Positions 45,720-56,904 of a DNA stretch of 64,000 bases are shown here, piece by piece. Positions within the stretch are counted from its first letter, which is position 1. Each line of letters opens with the position of its first letter. Position numbers and translations under genes: made by a program. The notes below the pieces were generated by a model. That model ran no database searches. It saw only the letters and a list, made by a program, of their open reading frames with translations, and had not been told where the DNA came from. The stretch lies in the NCBI GenBank assembly GCA_026214975.1, contig CM047815.1:83534800-83598799 (forward strand). The letters run 5' to 3'. The DNA comes from Gentiana macrophylla (lineage: Eukaryota > Streptophyta > Magnoliopsida > Gentianales > Gentianaceae).

Positions 45720-46184
45720 ATGACTACTTCACATGTCATTCTTGTTTCCAAGCTTGATATTGCATTTTTGTTCGGAAAGATGTCGATGCTTATATTCGAT
45801 CCAAGGGGTAGATCCTTATACCGTATGGGCCGTCATTCGTTCAAGATTAGTGGTTATAAGCAAGATTTTGATTTTTGGGCTAATATGCTTCATGTTGGTT
45901 CTACTTATGCTATTGGCGTTGTTAGATTTGGGGACATAGACCTTGCAACAAAAACCAAATGGAGAGTCCTTTTGAGCTCGACATCGACATCTGATACATC
46001 TGACATCGACATCGCATCGACATCGACATCGACATCGACATCGACATCATGCGACATCGACATCGTCATCGTTGATAATCGACATCGACATGTGTGCCTT
46101 AATGCAATAGATAGGCCTAGTTCAAAGGCTTACTATGTGCCTTGGCGTGCTGAAGTTTTTGATCTACATTGTATCATCATGTAA
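45720..46184 (+). CDS. Unidentified ORF within X2
   Basis: A 154-codon ORF. The first half (FLFGKMSMLIFDPRGRSLYR, then FDFWANMLHVGSTYAIGVVRF) looks like a genuine protein segment with a weak OB-fold-like flavour, but I cannot assign it. The second half is low complexity, encoded by the GACATC hexamer run. It may be a captured gene fragment read into a microsatellite. Confidence 0.3.
   Translation: MTTSHVILVSKLDIAFLFGKMSMLIFDPRGRSLYRMGRHSFKISGYKQDFDFWANMLHVGSTYAIGVVRFGDIDLATKTKWRVLLSSTSTSDTSDIDIASTSTSTSTSTSCDIDIVIVDNRHRHVCLNAIDRPSSKAYYVPWRAEVFDLHCIIM
45968..46092. repeat. (GACATC)n hexanucleotide array in X2
   Basis: About 15 interrupted GACATC units. A shorter array of the same hexamer occurs in X1 at 26676-26730. 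Confidence 0.85.
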
Positions 46185-47408
46185 TAGATAGGCCTAGTTC
46201 ATAGGCTTACTGAACTTGTAATTCAGCACCTTGTGAATTCCGGGCATGATAATTTAGTTCTTTGAACTAGAATATCCTTCTTATAATTTGGCTGATAGTT
46301 CAGACTGTTTCAGACTTGTATTGATCTTCTATGTATTACCATTTAGTCCGATGTACTATTGTACTAAACTATAGTCCGTTGTAATCGATCTTCTATGTAT
46401 TACCTTTTAGTCGATGTACTTTTTAGGCTTAATTCAAGTGATTAACTCATCGAACTCGCATGTTATAAACACCACACCTTAATCAAGTTATACGTTAATG
46501 ATTCTATCTCTTCTAAATTGTATCATACAAACCAATTTAACACGGTGTGTTAGTGTATCTGGATTTTGCATTTGGAGAATGATCTTTATCTCTCGGATAA
46601 AGACCTTACAAAGAAATTTAGGTGATTAAATAACTTTGATGATGGTAAATAGAGACTAAACAAGAGAAATCGCTTTTTTCATTATTTTTCATGTTGTTAA
46701 TCGATGTACATATTGTACTAAATCTATAGTTTGTTGTACTTGCTATTAATCTCTTTGAGTTTGTTAACAAATGCGGTGGAATGTTCTCCTGCATATTCTT
46801 GTATAACCGACATCGATACTACCGACATCGACATCTTGTGTTAGTGTAAATGCTACGATTAAATTCGGCTTTCAAATACTACTTGAAAAGGTATCAAACG
46901 TGGTCTCAAAATGAAGATAAAAAATGAACTTTGGTGAAACAATTTTGATGATCGGTGTTCTAAATCAAAAGTTCTACGGTCGTTTATAAGAAAAAGCGCT
47001 CCGGTTAATACAAATATTTTTAAATCTTTCAAAATATACGTCGGAAGGGTATCGTATTTGGGCTCAAAAATTGAAGAAAAAAAACATGAATTTTGGTGAA
47101 AAATTTCGATGATCGGAGTTGTAAATCAAAAGTTACGGTTGTTTGAAAAAAAAAAAAAAAACAAACAAACTCAAGAAGCGGCGGAAGATTTAATACATAT
47201 CGCGCGTCCCTCTTTAATAAAAGGGTAATTTTGTCCGTCTGAAATTGTTTGTCCTTTTTGCAACTAAAAAAATGAGTATGTCCTATTTATTTATTTTGTG
47301 TCAAAAAAAGGACTTTTGGCTCTTTATCTCATAATTTATTTATTTTTGAAATAAATATATTTATTGATTGATCAATTACTTTAAACTACTTTATACGAGT
47401 GCTTATTT

Positions 47409-48478
47409 TATTTTATTTTTACGGAAAGAAAAGATTCTCATTAAAAAAACAAATTCCACGGAAAATACAACCGAACACACGTCGGGAAGACACTGGGAAT
47501 AGAACCGGACTACCACCATCAACTGCTGGAAACTGCTAAGCTGAAAAAACGAAAAGAAAAGCATCATGGGGCAAAACCCCAATCACACCAAATACTGTTT
47601 CATCATAGAGAGCTTGATTTGGAAAAACAACACCGTAAGAGGCATATGTCATATCAAGGGCAACAAGGGCCTCGTTCATTGAAAGAAACTTCAAAGGACT
47701 AAATTTAGCAGTTTTAGACCGCCGAAAACTGACACAAGCTGCTATAACCGGTAACCACCCAACAGATCCAGAAACTAACAACATAAAGAAATAGCAACAA
47801 CTACTACCACCGGCCAAGGCCGGAAAACACCAAGAGCCAAAGTCACTGCCATGAGAATCGGTAGAAAGCCACCAAACCCTTTCCCGTAAGCAAAGCCAAC
47901 AGTGCCCATGATCATCAAAGAGAACCACCAGCCTTGGCAACCCAAGGTCAAACCACCACCGGAACTTTTTTCTCAGATTGAACAACCAAACGCACAGATC
48001 CGACCGGATGAAGAAGCACCAGCGCCTTCGGTCATGGAAGAGCATGGTGGGTTGAGCAAAACCACCCGCAACACCACCAAAAACATGAAAAACAGGTGCA
48101 ACCATCCATGAGTGATTCCGATTGACAACCAAAAGGACGAAATCAGCCATAAAAGCCTTTGATCTGACCTTAAAACCCACATGCAAGCCGATGAAGCATT
48201 CTCCGAAATCACCGAAAGCGGCGAAAATTGGCTCAGCAATAAAAGAAAACTCAAAACGAAAATAACATAAGAAAATACAAGAAGCAGAGAGATTAACGAG
48301 AGAGTACAGCCCGGCGAAGTCACGGAGGGCAAAGGTGCTAAGCGGATATTGTAAGCAGGGGAGAGGTTTTTTAAAAAAAAAAAATTTATAGAGAAAAAGA
48401 TAGAGGGAATATAACACGACAAGACTTTATATTTAGGGAAAATTATTAAAAAGGACAAAAACAATTACATAATTGGCC
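47409..48478 (-). mobile_element. Retroposed insertion with 18-bp target duplication
   Basis: TTATACGAGTG(C/T)TTATTT occurs at 47391-47408 and 48479-48496. On the minus strand the insert ends in an A-rich tail (...TAAAAATAAAATA). These features mark L1-mediated integration. The insert contains a 293-codon open frame (48417-47536, minus), Trp/Phe-rich, with no domain I recognise. The 5' part is T/C-rich like a plant leader. It may be an internally deleted LINE or a processed transcript. Confidence 0.6.
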
Positions 48479-48836
48479 TTATACGAGTGTTTATTTGATG
48501 TGTCACAAGATGGCGTTTCTAGTAGAGTAACTTTGTTTAGCGCGGATCTAGTAAACTTTGTTTTAATGTGATGCTGAAAATGTTTTTAAAGTATATATAC
48601 TTTTATGGGATTCAAAAAAATTTCTATAGATAGAATTTATTTTTTCCATTTATATTTAGCGGGTTCCACAAACCGTAATTGGGGATATATGTACATCCTC
48701 GGCCAGATTGAGCGACTCAACTTCTGTTTGTTGTATCATTTTTTTTTTCTGCAGCTATATCTTTTTTTTTTTTTTTTTTTTGGTTTTTGTTTTTGTCTTT
48801 GTTTAACTGCAACCTAATGGCGAGGAAACTTTGGAT

Positions 48837-49306
48837 TAAGGATGTAATCGAGCCGAGTCGAGTCGATACTCTTCAGGGCTCGACATGACTAAAAAAAACT
48901 CGGGCTCAAACTCGATAGAGCCATTCAAAGGCATAATCAAACTCGACTCGTCAAATACTCGATATAACTCGACTTAGCTCGTGAGCTCGATTATTTATGT
49001 AGAATTCATTAATATTATGTTTTATAAAATAAGAAGATCGAGCTCGACTCGTCTAATACACGACTCGACTAATAAGTAATGATTTATATAAAATATTATT
49101 AATTAATTAATTAATTAATTATCTAATATAGCTCGATTGACTCGCGAGCTACTCGATTACCGTATTTGAAATTAGAGATCGGCTCGATTAATTGTTCGAG
49201 TAACTCAACTCGAGCTCTAACTCAAGAAAAAATCAAATCAAGTCAAACTTCATTCCGAATCAAGTACAAATAACTCACGAGTAGTCCGGTTCACCTATAG
49301 CCCTCT
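48837..49306. mobile_element. CTCGA-rich hAT-like MITE (about 470 bp)
   Basis: The start TAAGGATGTAATCGAGCCGAG and end TATAGCCCTCTA are loosely inverted; flanks CTTTGGAT and CTATTGGAT are similar. The body is dense in CTCGA/TCGAG motifs. It is the same structural type as 3826-4284 but diverged in motif. Confidence 0.55.
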
Positions 49307-49410
49307 ATTGGATCCACATGGACTTGCCCATAAAACCCACTTTTTGCCCTATCTCTATGTCCCTTGCTCAACCGAAAAGCTATCTATATGTGCATGTGTG
49401 ACCAGTGACC

Positions 49411-49412
<2 letters not shown>

Positions 49413-49465
<53 letters not shown>
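49413..49465. repeat. (TA)n microsatellite
   Basis: About 26 TA units. Confidence 0.95.
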
Positions 49466-49469
<4 letters not shown>

Positions 49470-49897
49470 TGACCATATCCAATAATCCAATTTGTTGGGG
49501 ATGGGACCCCAATATAATTTGCTTCTTCCTTTTTATCTTGTTCATGCATTGCCCCATGAATCAGGGCAAAAAGAATTTGAGTCAAAATGAAGTCAAAAAG
49601 AGAAAGATTGAGTTGCAAGGAGAAACAAAACTTAGCTACTTTATTAATTGAACAAGCCCTTATACATATAATTTGAGATATGTAGAGAACCACATCGCCC
49701 ATCTTCTTTCTCTCGACAATCTTTGGTGTACATCATGTTGTCCCCCCTGGCCCCCTTCCATTTCAGGGATGCAATGCATTTATACCTCTTCAACCATTAA
49801 GATAAAGGGCAAGATTAACAATATTTGTTTTGTATATTATGTGGATGTCGATTATAAGATACGTATATTTAATCCGTCGTAGGATAGCAGTCTACAA
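49466..49897. other. No feature recognised
   Basis: Unique-looking AT-rich sequence between the microsatellite and the CACTA element. No ORF with recognisable content. Confidence 0.5.
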
Positions 49898-51239
49898 CAC
49901 TACAAGAAAACTGATTTAAAGGGATGAAGTTTAAATGGACGACAAGGTCGTCCCTGTCAATATTTGGGACGACAAAGTAGTCCCTTTAAATGAATTCAAA
50001 AAAAGTCAAAGTTTTGGGCGGATTTTTTGGAGGAAAACTTTAAAGGGACGACATCGTCCCAATAAATCAAAAATTAATCCCACCGTTCCAGCTTGGATTT
50101 CCACGTGGACAAAACTGTTTAAAGGGACGACTTTGTCGTCCTATTAAATGTTTTTCAGAAAATATTATGTTGTATAAAGAAATTATAAAAAATTTAGCTT
50201 TTAGGGACGACATATGTCGTTCCTTTAAAGTAAATTAAATGTTTTTCAGAAAATAATATGTTGTATAAAAGAAATTATAAAAATTTTAGTTTGTGAAGTA
50301 AATTAAATGTTTTTGAAATATAAACGTTGTTTAATAAATAAGTTTCAGTTTTTTATAAATGCTCATTTTAAGGGACGACAATGTCGTCCCTTTAAATAAA
50401 AACAATTTTTTTAATATACATATTCTAATAAGCATTGCGTTAAAATATAAAATACATAATTTTTTTTATAAAAATTCATTTATCGAACGATAATATACAG
50501 GTGCTTCTGATAGTACTCTCTACTATAGATCGTCAGTCCGTTATCGAGTGATTGATTTGAATCTCGGGGTTCGTTAACGAGCGATTGATCTCAATCCCGA
50601 GATCCGATATCGATTAAGCGATTTCAAACCGATATCTTTCCTTACAGATCATTCTAATAGTACTATCTACTATAGATCGTCAGTTCATTATCGAGCGATT
50701 GATTTGAATCTCGGGGTTTGTCATCGAGCGATTGATCTCAAACCTGAGATTTGTTATCGATTAAGTGATTTCAAACCGATATATTTCCTTACAGATCATT
50801 CTGATAGTACTCTGTACTATAGATCGTAAGTTCGTTATCGAGCGATTGACTTAAATCTCGGGATTCGTTAACGAGCGATTGATCTCAATCTCGAGATCCG
50901 AAATCGATTAAGTGATTTCAAACCGATATCTTTCCTTACAGATCATTCTGATAGTACTATCTACTATAGATCGTCGGTTCATTATTGAGCGATTGATTTG
51001 AATCTCAAGGTTTGTCACCGAGCGATTGATCTCAATCCCCGTTATCGATTAAGTTCGTGTCATGTCAGCATACATTTAAATGGACGATTTTGTCGTCCCT
51101 TTAAATGAGTCAGTTGTTTAAATAGACAAAACAGAAGGGACATCTTTATAGGGACGATGTGTCGCCCCTTTAAATATTTTATGGGACGAAAATGGCTTTA
51201 AAGGGACGACAAAACCTTTAAACCAGTTTTCTTGTAGTG
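49898..51239. mobile_element. Non-autonomous CACTA element (1.34 kb)
   Basis: Ends CACTACAAGAAAACTG and CAGTTTTCTTGTAGTG are perfect inverted repeats, flanked by the 3-bp duplication CAA (49895-49897, 51240-51242). Subterminal dyads of GGGACGACAA-TGTCGTCCC type recur about ten times near both ends, like TNPA-binding repeats of En/Spm elements. There is no transposase ORF. Confidence 0.95.
50500..51055. repeat. 147-bp tandem array inside the CACTA element (about 3.8 copies)
   Basis: Copies begin at about 50500, 50647, 50794 and 50941 with GATCATTCTGATAGTACT. Each holds two or three GAGCGATTGA motifs and an AACCGATAT block. The period is exactly 147 bp between the last three starts. The last copy is shortened. 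Confidence 0.9.
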
Positions 51240-51242
51240 CAA

Positions 51243-53221
51243 CTCGTTTGTAATACCCGAGTTAAATTTAGTATATATCATCGCCTCAATGGCATATTCT
51301 ACTGATGTGCCGATGAGATCTTGATGACATATTATTGAGGAGGAATTTGAAAATGGATCTCGATGAGAAAGTCCCATCATCGCAATGATGGTCTCCATTG
51401 CTTCAGCGACGGCACCAGATTATAACGACAATTGTGTATGTCCATAATTTTAGCATCCGATAGTTGGAAGCTAAAATTATGCAGTATACTTGCAGAAGTG
51501 GATTGATTGTATGTGTGACATGGATGCATGGAGTGGTTTCTTTGTCACTTTTACTTCGGGAAAGTTTAGTGATGATTATGAGTACTTCATGAGATAGTAT
51601 ATCTAGTTGTGGTAATCATACCGTGTTGTATTTATTAATATAAGCTTATGCATTTGTATAGTACGTGTAAAAGTCGAAATGCCTAAGGCAAATCATGTCA
51701 AGATAAGGCCTGAAACAAATGATGCATATTCTTCGGATATGTAAACAATAGTAATAGTTGATTATCGGTTTCTGGTGCACAAGTCAGACATTCCTGATGT
51801 ACATTAAATTGTGATCATTGATTAAAGGAATGTGCATTTATTGAGGTGATATGTCCTTGTAAAGGCAAAGAGAAAGAAGGTTCAAGTTCAATGTATAACC
51901 CTTGACCGGATGTTAAGGTATTTGAAGTTTACAACGAACCTCGGATTATAATATACAAGATATCCAGCAGTATTGGAAGGATATTGTGATGCTAACTAGA
52001 TATGCGATTGTAAAGACTCAAAATCCACTAGTGGATATGTATTCACTATTTCTAGTGGTTCAGTGTCCTGGAATTCTCAAAGCAAACATGCATAGCTCGA
52101 TTCACCGTGGAATCGGACTTTATTGCATTGGATAAAGCTGGAGAGGAGGCATAATGGCTTAGGAATTTCATAGAGGATATTTCATGTTGGCCAAAGCCAA
52201 TTCCTTCTATGGGCATACATTGTGATAGTATGTTGGCTAGATCATGGTTCAAAATGAACAACTAAGTTATGAGGGACAGTTAGCACTTATCCATTCCGTT
52301 AGAACAAAAGTGTTGTCTACTGAAGGGTTCATGTTAAGCATAAAACTTTTAATGATTCATATATCTTGGTTAAGCCAAGTGGGGTATTTCATAGTACTCT
52401 TTATAGGAGGTCACCTATGTAAGTGGAAGTGGGGCCGCTTCTGTGAGAATTTGTGGGCTGAATTCTCTAAAACACTTTCTGAAACCAAAGTTGTCCAGGG
52501 CCAAAACGGACACAACCATGAGAACCTCGAGAATGTTAGGAGATCTGTTGTGTAGGTATCATTGTCTAGACATGCACCAAAGCATGAGCAGTTCAAGACC
52601 TAGTTCATTGCGTGACCGAGTATGTCCGGTCGTACTCTACTATGGAAGGTTCAAGGCAGCAAACCACCTCGCCCGATGCAACAGATTTCCGCATGTAATC
52701 TCTTCAGAGTCTGCTTGCATTTGCATTAATTTTCATTCATGTGGGGGATTGTTGGAGAATTTGAATTAAAAAATTCATGAAGGGTCGCATCGGTTCGGTG
52801 AAATGTTTCAACCCCGTAAGAAGTTGTATCATTTTGGTTAAAGGTTGCAACCTTAAAATGATCAGACACATTTCTCCTATATAATCCCAACATTATAATG
52901 AAAAAAAGATGTTGATTTTTTGTAAGATTTTCTTTAGACAAAACTCTGGCCAGTTGTATTACAACATCCACAAAAATACTTTGCATATTTTTCGAGTCAA
53001 GAAGAGATATACATAACATGATCGGTTCGCAGTCTTATTCTCATTGAAGTCTAAACAATCCAAGAAAGTATGATCATCATTGTATTTTGGGAGATGATTA
53101 TCATTCAGAGGTACATAATCAAAAACGTCTTAAGGACAGAGTGTTGCACTCACCTCAGTTAATAAGTTTTCTGTCATATTTTATGTTTTTCATTTTTGCT
53201 TGAATTACGTGATAAACAACA
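51243..53221 (+). mobile_element. Copia 3' remnant with 3' LTR
   Basis: RNase H signature at about 51980-52215: EGYCDAN, STSGYVFTISSGSVSWNSQ, then GIHCDSMLAR (WW/stop damage between). The downstream region follows to a polypurine tract (GTGGGGGAT) at 52741-52749. 3' LTR 52750-53221 starts TGTTGG and ends CAACA. RT and earlier domains are too decayed to place; 51243-51860 has no firm match. Confidence 0.75.
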
Positions 53222-54200
53222 TGCTAGATTGATAATTTCACCAACAAATATAAAAACTTAAAAATAAACATTTCCCCCTTCTTTGGTAGGTTATAATTGT
53301 AACATTTCCATCTCATTTTCATGCATTTACTTCATGTAGTGGCAACATCCATCTGATTATCTACATGTGGGTTCTACTTGCTACGGCCGACGTGGATATA
53401 GATTATATCATTACAAGGTTTGGTTGATATTCGAAAATGACACCTCTATTCTATTTAATGATCATTCACTCCATGTTAAAATGCATTGACATGTTGTTGT
53501 TGTTGTTGTTGTTATTATTATTATTATTATTTTACTCTTTGCGACAAATGAGATTTTCTATCCTTCAATCGATTCGTAGCCTACTGATATTAGCCTATAT
53601 TAGGTCCTAATAATTTGATTTTTTTTTTTATAAAAAAAATCCTACAAATATGTGTGTATTGATCGTGATTTCTCTTTATTTATAAGCAGTTGTTGCTTCC
53701 TTAAATATAAATAATTAGTTAGTCTTGATTCTGGATTTATGGGTGGTTAGAGCTTCTTTAGAAAAATGAAACTAAATCATGCTTTGTTCTCATATTCTTT
53801 AACAATATGTTCAACATTATGTAGAATTTGAGAATATTGTATGTCGAAGTGACACTTGATAGTTGTGCTTAGATTAGTTTAATCTCTTCCGAAAAGCTTT
53901 TAACATTAAATACTCTACGGTGTTACTAGTCCTATTATTATTATAAATACTACTGCTATTTAAGTTGTGCAAGACACGTCATGCTCATCGGATTGGTGTG
54001 TATGAAATTCCTGTTTTTTTTTTTTTTTATCTCTTTCTTATGATTTATTCCCGCTCCCTCTTAAGTATGTTCAAGAATACCAAACTTACCCAAACGAAAA
54101 ATACCAAACCAACTCGTGTCTTTTTTGATATACATATCATGTATGAGTATGTGTATATATATATATATCATTAGCTTGTTATGTTATAGATACATGTACA
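53222..54200. other. Intergenic, no gene recognised
   Basis: AT-rich. Contains a (TTG)n(TTA)n compound microsatellite at about 53493-53531 and T runs. No supported coding region. Confidence 0.6.
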
Positions 54201-54334
54201 CAGCTGACGGCCCTCGGCCCGGGAGGGATGGGCGACCGACCCGGGCCTACGATACAAGGGGGGCCTATTGTTACATGTTTTACAATTTAATTAGTTTGTA
54301 TATAAAATGACAAATAATTAGCAATTTTTACATA

Positions 54335-54410
54335 GGTGCGTGTTGGCATAGTGGATGAGCTCGGTGGGTACTCTAACTTGTTGATTCACGTTCGAATCCT
54401 CTCAGCAACA
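54335..54410 (+). other. tRNA-like segment with A-box and B-box (not a gene)
   Basis: TGGCATAGTGGATGAG (A-box-like, 54343) and GTTCGAATCC (B-box, 54390) are spaced as in tRNA-derived sequences and followed by a T run (54411-54432). I cannot fold a full cloverleaf with conserved stems, so it is a tRNA-derived piece in the hAT leader. Confidence 0.45.
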
Positions 54411-54444
54411 TTTTTTTTTTTTTTTTTTTTTTGTTTATAAATTA

Positions 54445-54717
54445 CTACCCCCGTCCCACAATATAAGTCATCCATACACTTTTAGATTTGTCCCACAATA
54501 TAAGTCATTCTACATTACCAATACAACATTGATTACCATTTTATCTATCTTACCCTTAATTTGTTATCAATCCAACAACTTTTAAATACTTAACAACTAT
54601 TGCATTAATGATAGTCAAGGGATATTTTAGACATTAACCTTCAAATTTATGACATTCAACAACTTTCTTAATCAGTGTGAAACCTCTATGATGACTTATA
54701 TTTTAGGACGGATGTAG
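54445..54717. mobile_element. Stowaway MITE (273 bp)
   Basis: Ends CTACCCCCGTCCCACAATAT and ATTTTAGGACGGATGTAG are near-inverted, flanked by TA on each side. CTCCCTCCGTCCC-class Stowaway element. Confidence 0.85.
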
Positions 54718-55228
54718 TATTATATGTAAAATTATAAATGTTGTAATTGGTCTGGCACGGTAAACCGTAAACCCTATCAGCACTCAAACTTCTTCATGTC
54801 TCATTCATGTTCCACTTCCACCACACTTCCACCAATCATTTTCTTTCAAAAAATAATAATTAAGATCTTCATAATTTTTTCCTGCAACTTTATAAAACAA
54901 AATATCCACAATTTAATTCATATATCCTTCGTCTACTGCTCGCGGCCTTTGTGTTCAGGTACATTTTTTTTGTAAATTATAATTTGATACACTGTTGATT
55001 TTCCGGTGAATGATTTTATTGATTTATTGATTTGATACATTGTTCTAGTTTTTTTGATTTATAATTTATATTGTTTGCTCAATTGTGTTTGAGTGACAAG
55101 TTTAATCGGGAAGTTCACGAAGTTTATGAGGGAGTAGCCATTGTTTTTTCTTGGAAACTAGTACTCTATAAAGGTGCTTTCGTTAATTTCCTTGTACAAT
55201 TGTGTTATTGTTGAATATTGATTTTTAT

Positions 55229-55575
55229 GATGGTGCATAAAAAACATTTATCGGGAAGTGAAAAAAGGAAAGAAAAAAAACGAGATGAACAGTTTCGAGA
55301 GTCTCAAAGAGGAGCTATAAATTTGTTAAAGTAGTAGGTCCTTCTCGTGAGAATATTGAGGAATTGGTTAATGGTGATTTTGAAGAAACAGTGCAAAATT
55401 TAAGAAATGAGACCAATATTCATGAGGACGAGGATGAGGATGTTGATGTCATTGTGCATGATGATGTACCGAACACATCCAATATAGATAATTTGATAAT
55501 GGATGAACAATTTGATTCATGTCATTTATATATGGATATTGGTTTTGTTAATAAAAAGGGGCCCTTGTTTTAATC
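55229..55575 (+). pseudogene. hAT transposase N-terminal fragment
   Basis: Reads HKKHLSGSEKRKEKKR, then ESQRGAINLLK, a stop, and an acidic stretch (NIHEDEDEDVDVIVHDD) as in TTF-type/DUF4371 hAT transposases. It ends where the 3' terminal sequence begins. Confidence 0.65.
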
Positions 55576-55950
55576 TTGCCCCGGGCCTACTAAATGGCAG
55601 GAACGGCGCACATGTCTTGTTATATTGCTTATTCATACATGTTGGTTACATTAGTGTGTAGAGGCTTTTAGTGACAGTTAAGTAGTTAAAATTCTGTTAT
55701 GGACTTATGGTAACGTCACTATAAGTATAAATAGCATAATAGTGTAAATGAAACCTCTAATGAAACCATGATCAAGTTCTTTTCTAGTTCTTGTGTTCTT
55801 GAACTAATCTCATTACTAATTCAGAAAGTTAACATGGTATCTGAGCGTTAGCTTCTAATTTCTTGCGCGTTTCATTCTACTTTTCCGCGTTGCATTTCTT
55901 ATGCTCGACTTTCTGTCTCACAGAGAGTCTTGTGATTCGATTTCTTGTCC

Positions 55951-56160
55951 ATGGTCAATCAATCTGCTGGAGATATTGCACGGGCTAATGGAGCTGTGAA
56001 TCCGCATTTTATTCATTCTGGGGAGAATCCCTCAGCTGTATTTGTGCATCCGGTTTTGAAAGGGGTGGAAAACTTCCACTGCTGGAAACGAGCCATCAAC
56101 AAGTTCATCTCAACCAAAGGTAAGATGAGATTCATTGATAGTTCTTTGCCCAAGACTCCG
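55951..56160 (+). pseudogene. Copia gag N-terminal fragment
   Basis: Reads NPHFIHSGENPSAVFVHPVL then CWKRAINKFISTKGKMRFID, the Retrotran_gag_3-type N terminus. It stops at the junction with Gypsy sequence. Confidence 0.7.
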
Positions 56161-56164
56161 CACA

Positions 56165-56900
56165 ACTCGGTACATTTTACATAACGATATACTTTATTGC
56201 ATGTCATTTACTTCACCTTGCAATGGTGTGTTACCGAAGAGGACGGAAATTTTCTCCTCCGGGATATCCGCAAAGGCATTTGTGGAAATCATCTGCAAAC
56301 TCGCTCTTTAACCAAAAAGTGCATGTTGTTCGGCTACTTTTGGCCAACTATGCAGGAAGATGCAAAAGCTCTAGTCTAGGATTTCAAATCGTGCCAAGTC
56401 CATCATCACATATCACATCAAGCATCTCAGGATATGGTATCGATCACAAGTCCATGGCCTTTCGATAAACGGGGATTCGACATCATAGGTCCTTATCCCC
56501 GAGCTCTTGGAAATGTGCGGTTTTTAGTGGTCACCATCGATTACTTCACCAAGTGGTCGAAGCCAAGCCTCTAACATCTATCACCGCCAAACTATACAAA
56601 AATTCCTCTGGAAAACATTATTTGTGGATTTGGGTCAGCCAATGTGACAATGGCACATAGTTCGTAGACAAGACTATACGAGAATGGTGTTTCGAGCTGA
56701 ATATTCAGCAAAACTTTACACCAGTAGAAAAACCACAAGCCAATAGGCAAGTTGAGCAGGCCGACTGAACTCTAAAAAGAGGGCTTGAAACCATATTCGA
56801 AAAAAAGAAGGTCTTAACTAGTAAGCTTTCTCAATATATGCATGCCCCACCATTCATCCTTGGTCATTAGTCAAACGACTTATTCGCTACTTAGCCAGTA
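56165..56900 (+). pseudogene. Ty3/Gypsy integrase fragment
   Basis: Reads LLRDIRKGICGNHLQTRSL and GYFWPTMQEDA (HHCC zinc-finger region), FDIIGPYPRALG and FLVVTIDYFTKW (first Asp region), a GACAATGGCACA block (DNGT) in a shifted frame, and RGLETIFEKKK. Several stops and shifts. It lies inside the Copia remnant between gag and RNase H. Confidence 0.8.
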
Positions 56901-56904
56901 CATC

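Larger units (their letters stand above)
44861..47330. mobile_element. MULE-like element X2 (2.47 kb)
   Basis: Left end GGAAAAATTAG... with AGTTGCAATAAGACAAATAATTTC (44861-44975). The right end is its inverted relative (47215-47330). Flanks TTAATTTAT (44852-44860) and ATAATTTAT (47331-47339) match at 8 of 9 positions, the Mutator duplication length. 46430-47160 is homologous to 25380-25870 of X1 in the opposite orientation. No transposase is seen. Confidence 0.72.
54201..55609 (+). mobile_element. Deleted hAT transposon (TTF/ZMYM1-like type)
   Basis: The left end begins CAGCTGACGGCCC and continues with a 'GACCCGGGCCT' block; the right end has 'GCCCCGGGCCT' about 30 bp from the terminus, as in plant hAT elements of this type. 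Flanks ACATGTAC and ACATGTCT are an imperfect 8-bp duplication. Only the transposase N terminus remains (55229-55575); the rest is deleted. A Stowaway sits inside. Confidence 0.6.

Noticed and set aside
50500..51055. Centromeric satellite based on the 147-bp period
   Set aside because: Only four copies, all bounded by CACTA ends.
54335..54410. Functional tRNA gene
   Set aside because: A- and B-box-like motifs exist but acceptor and anticodon stems do not pair; it lies in hAT sequence.
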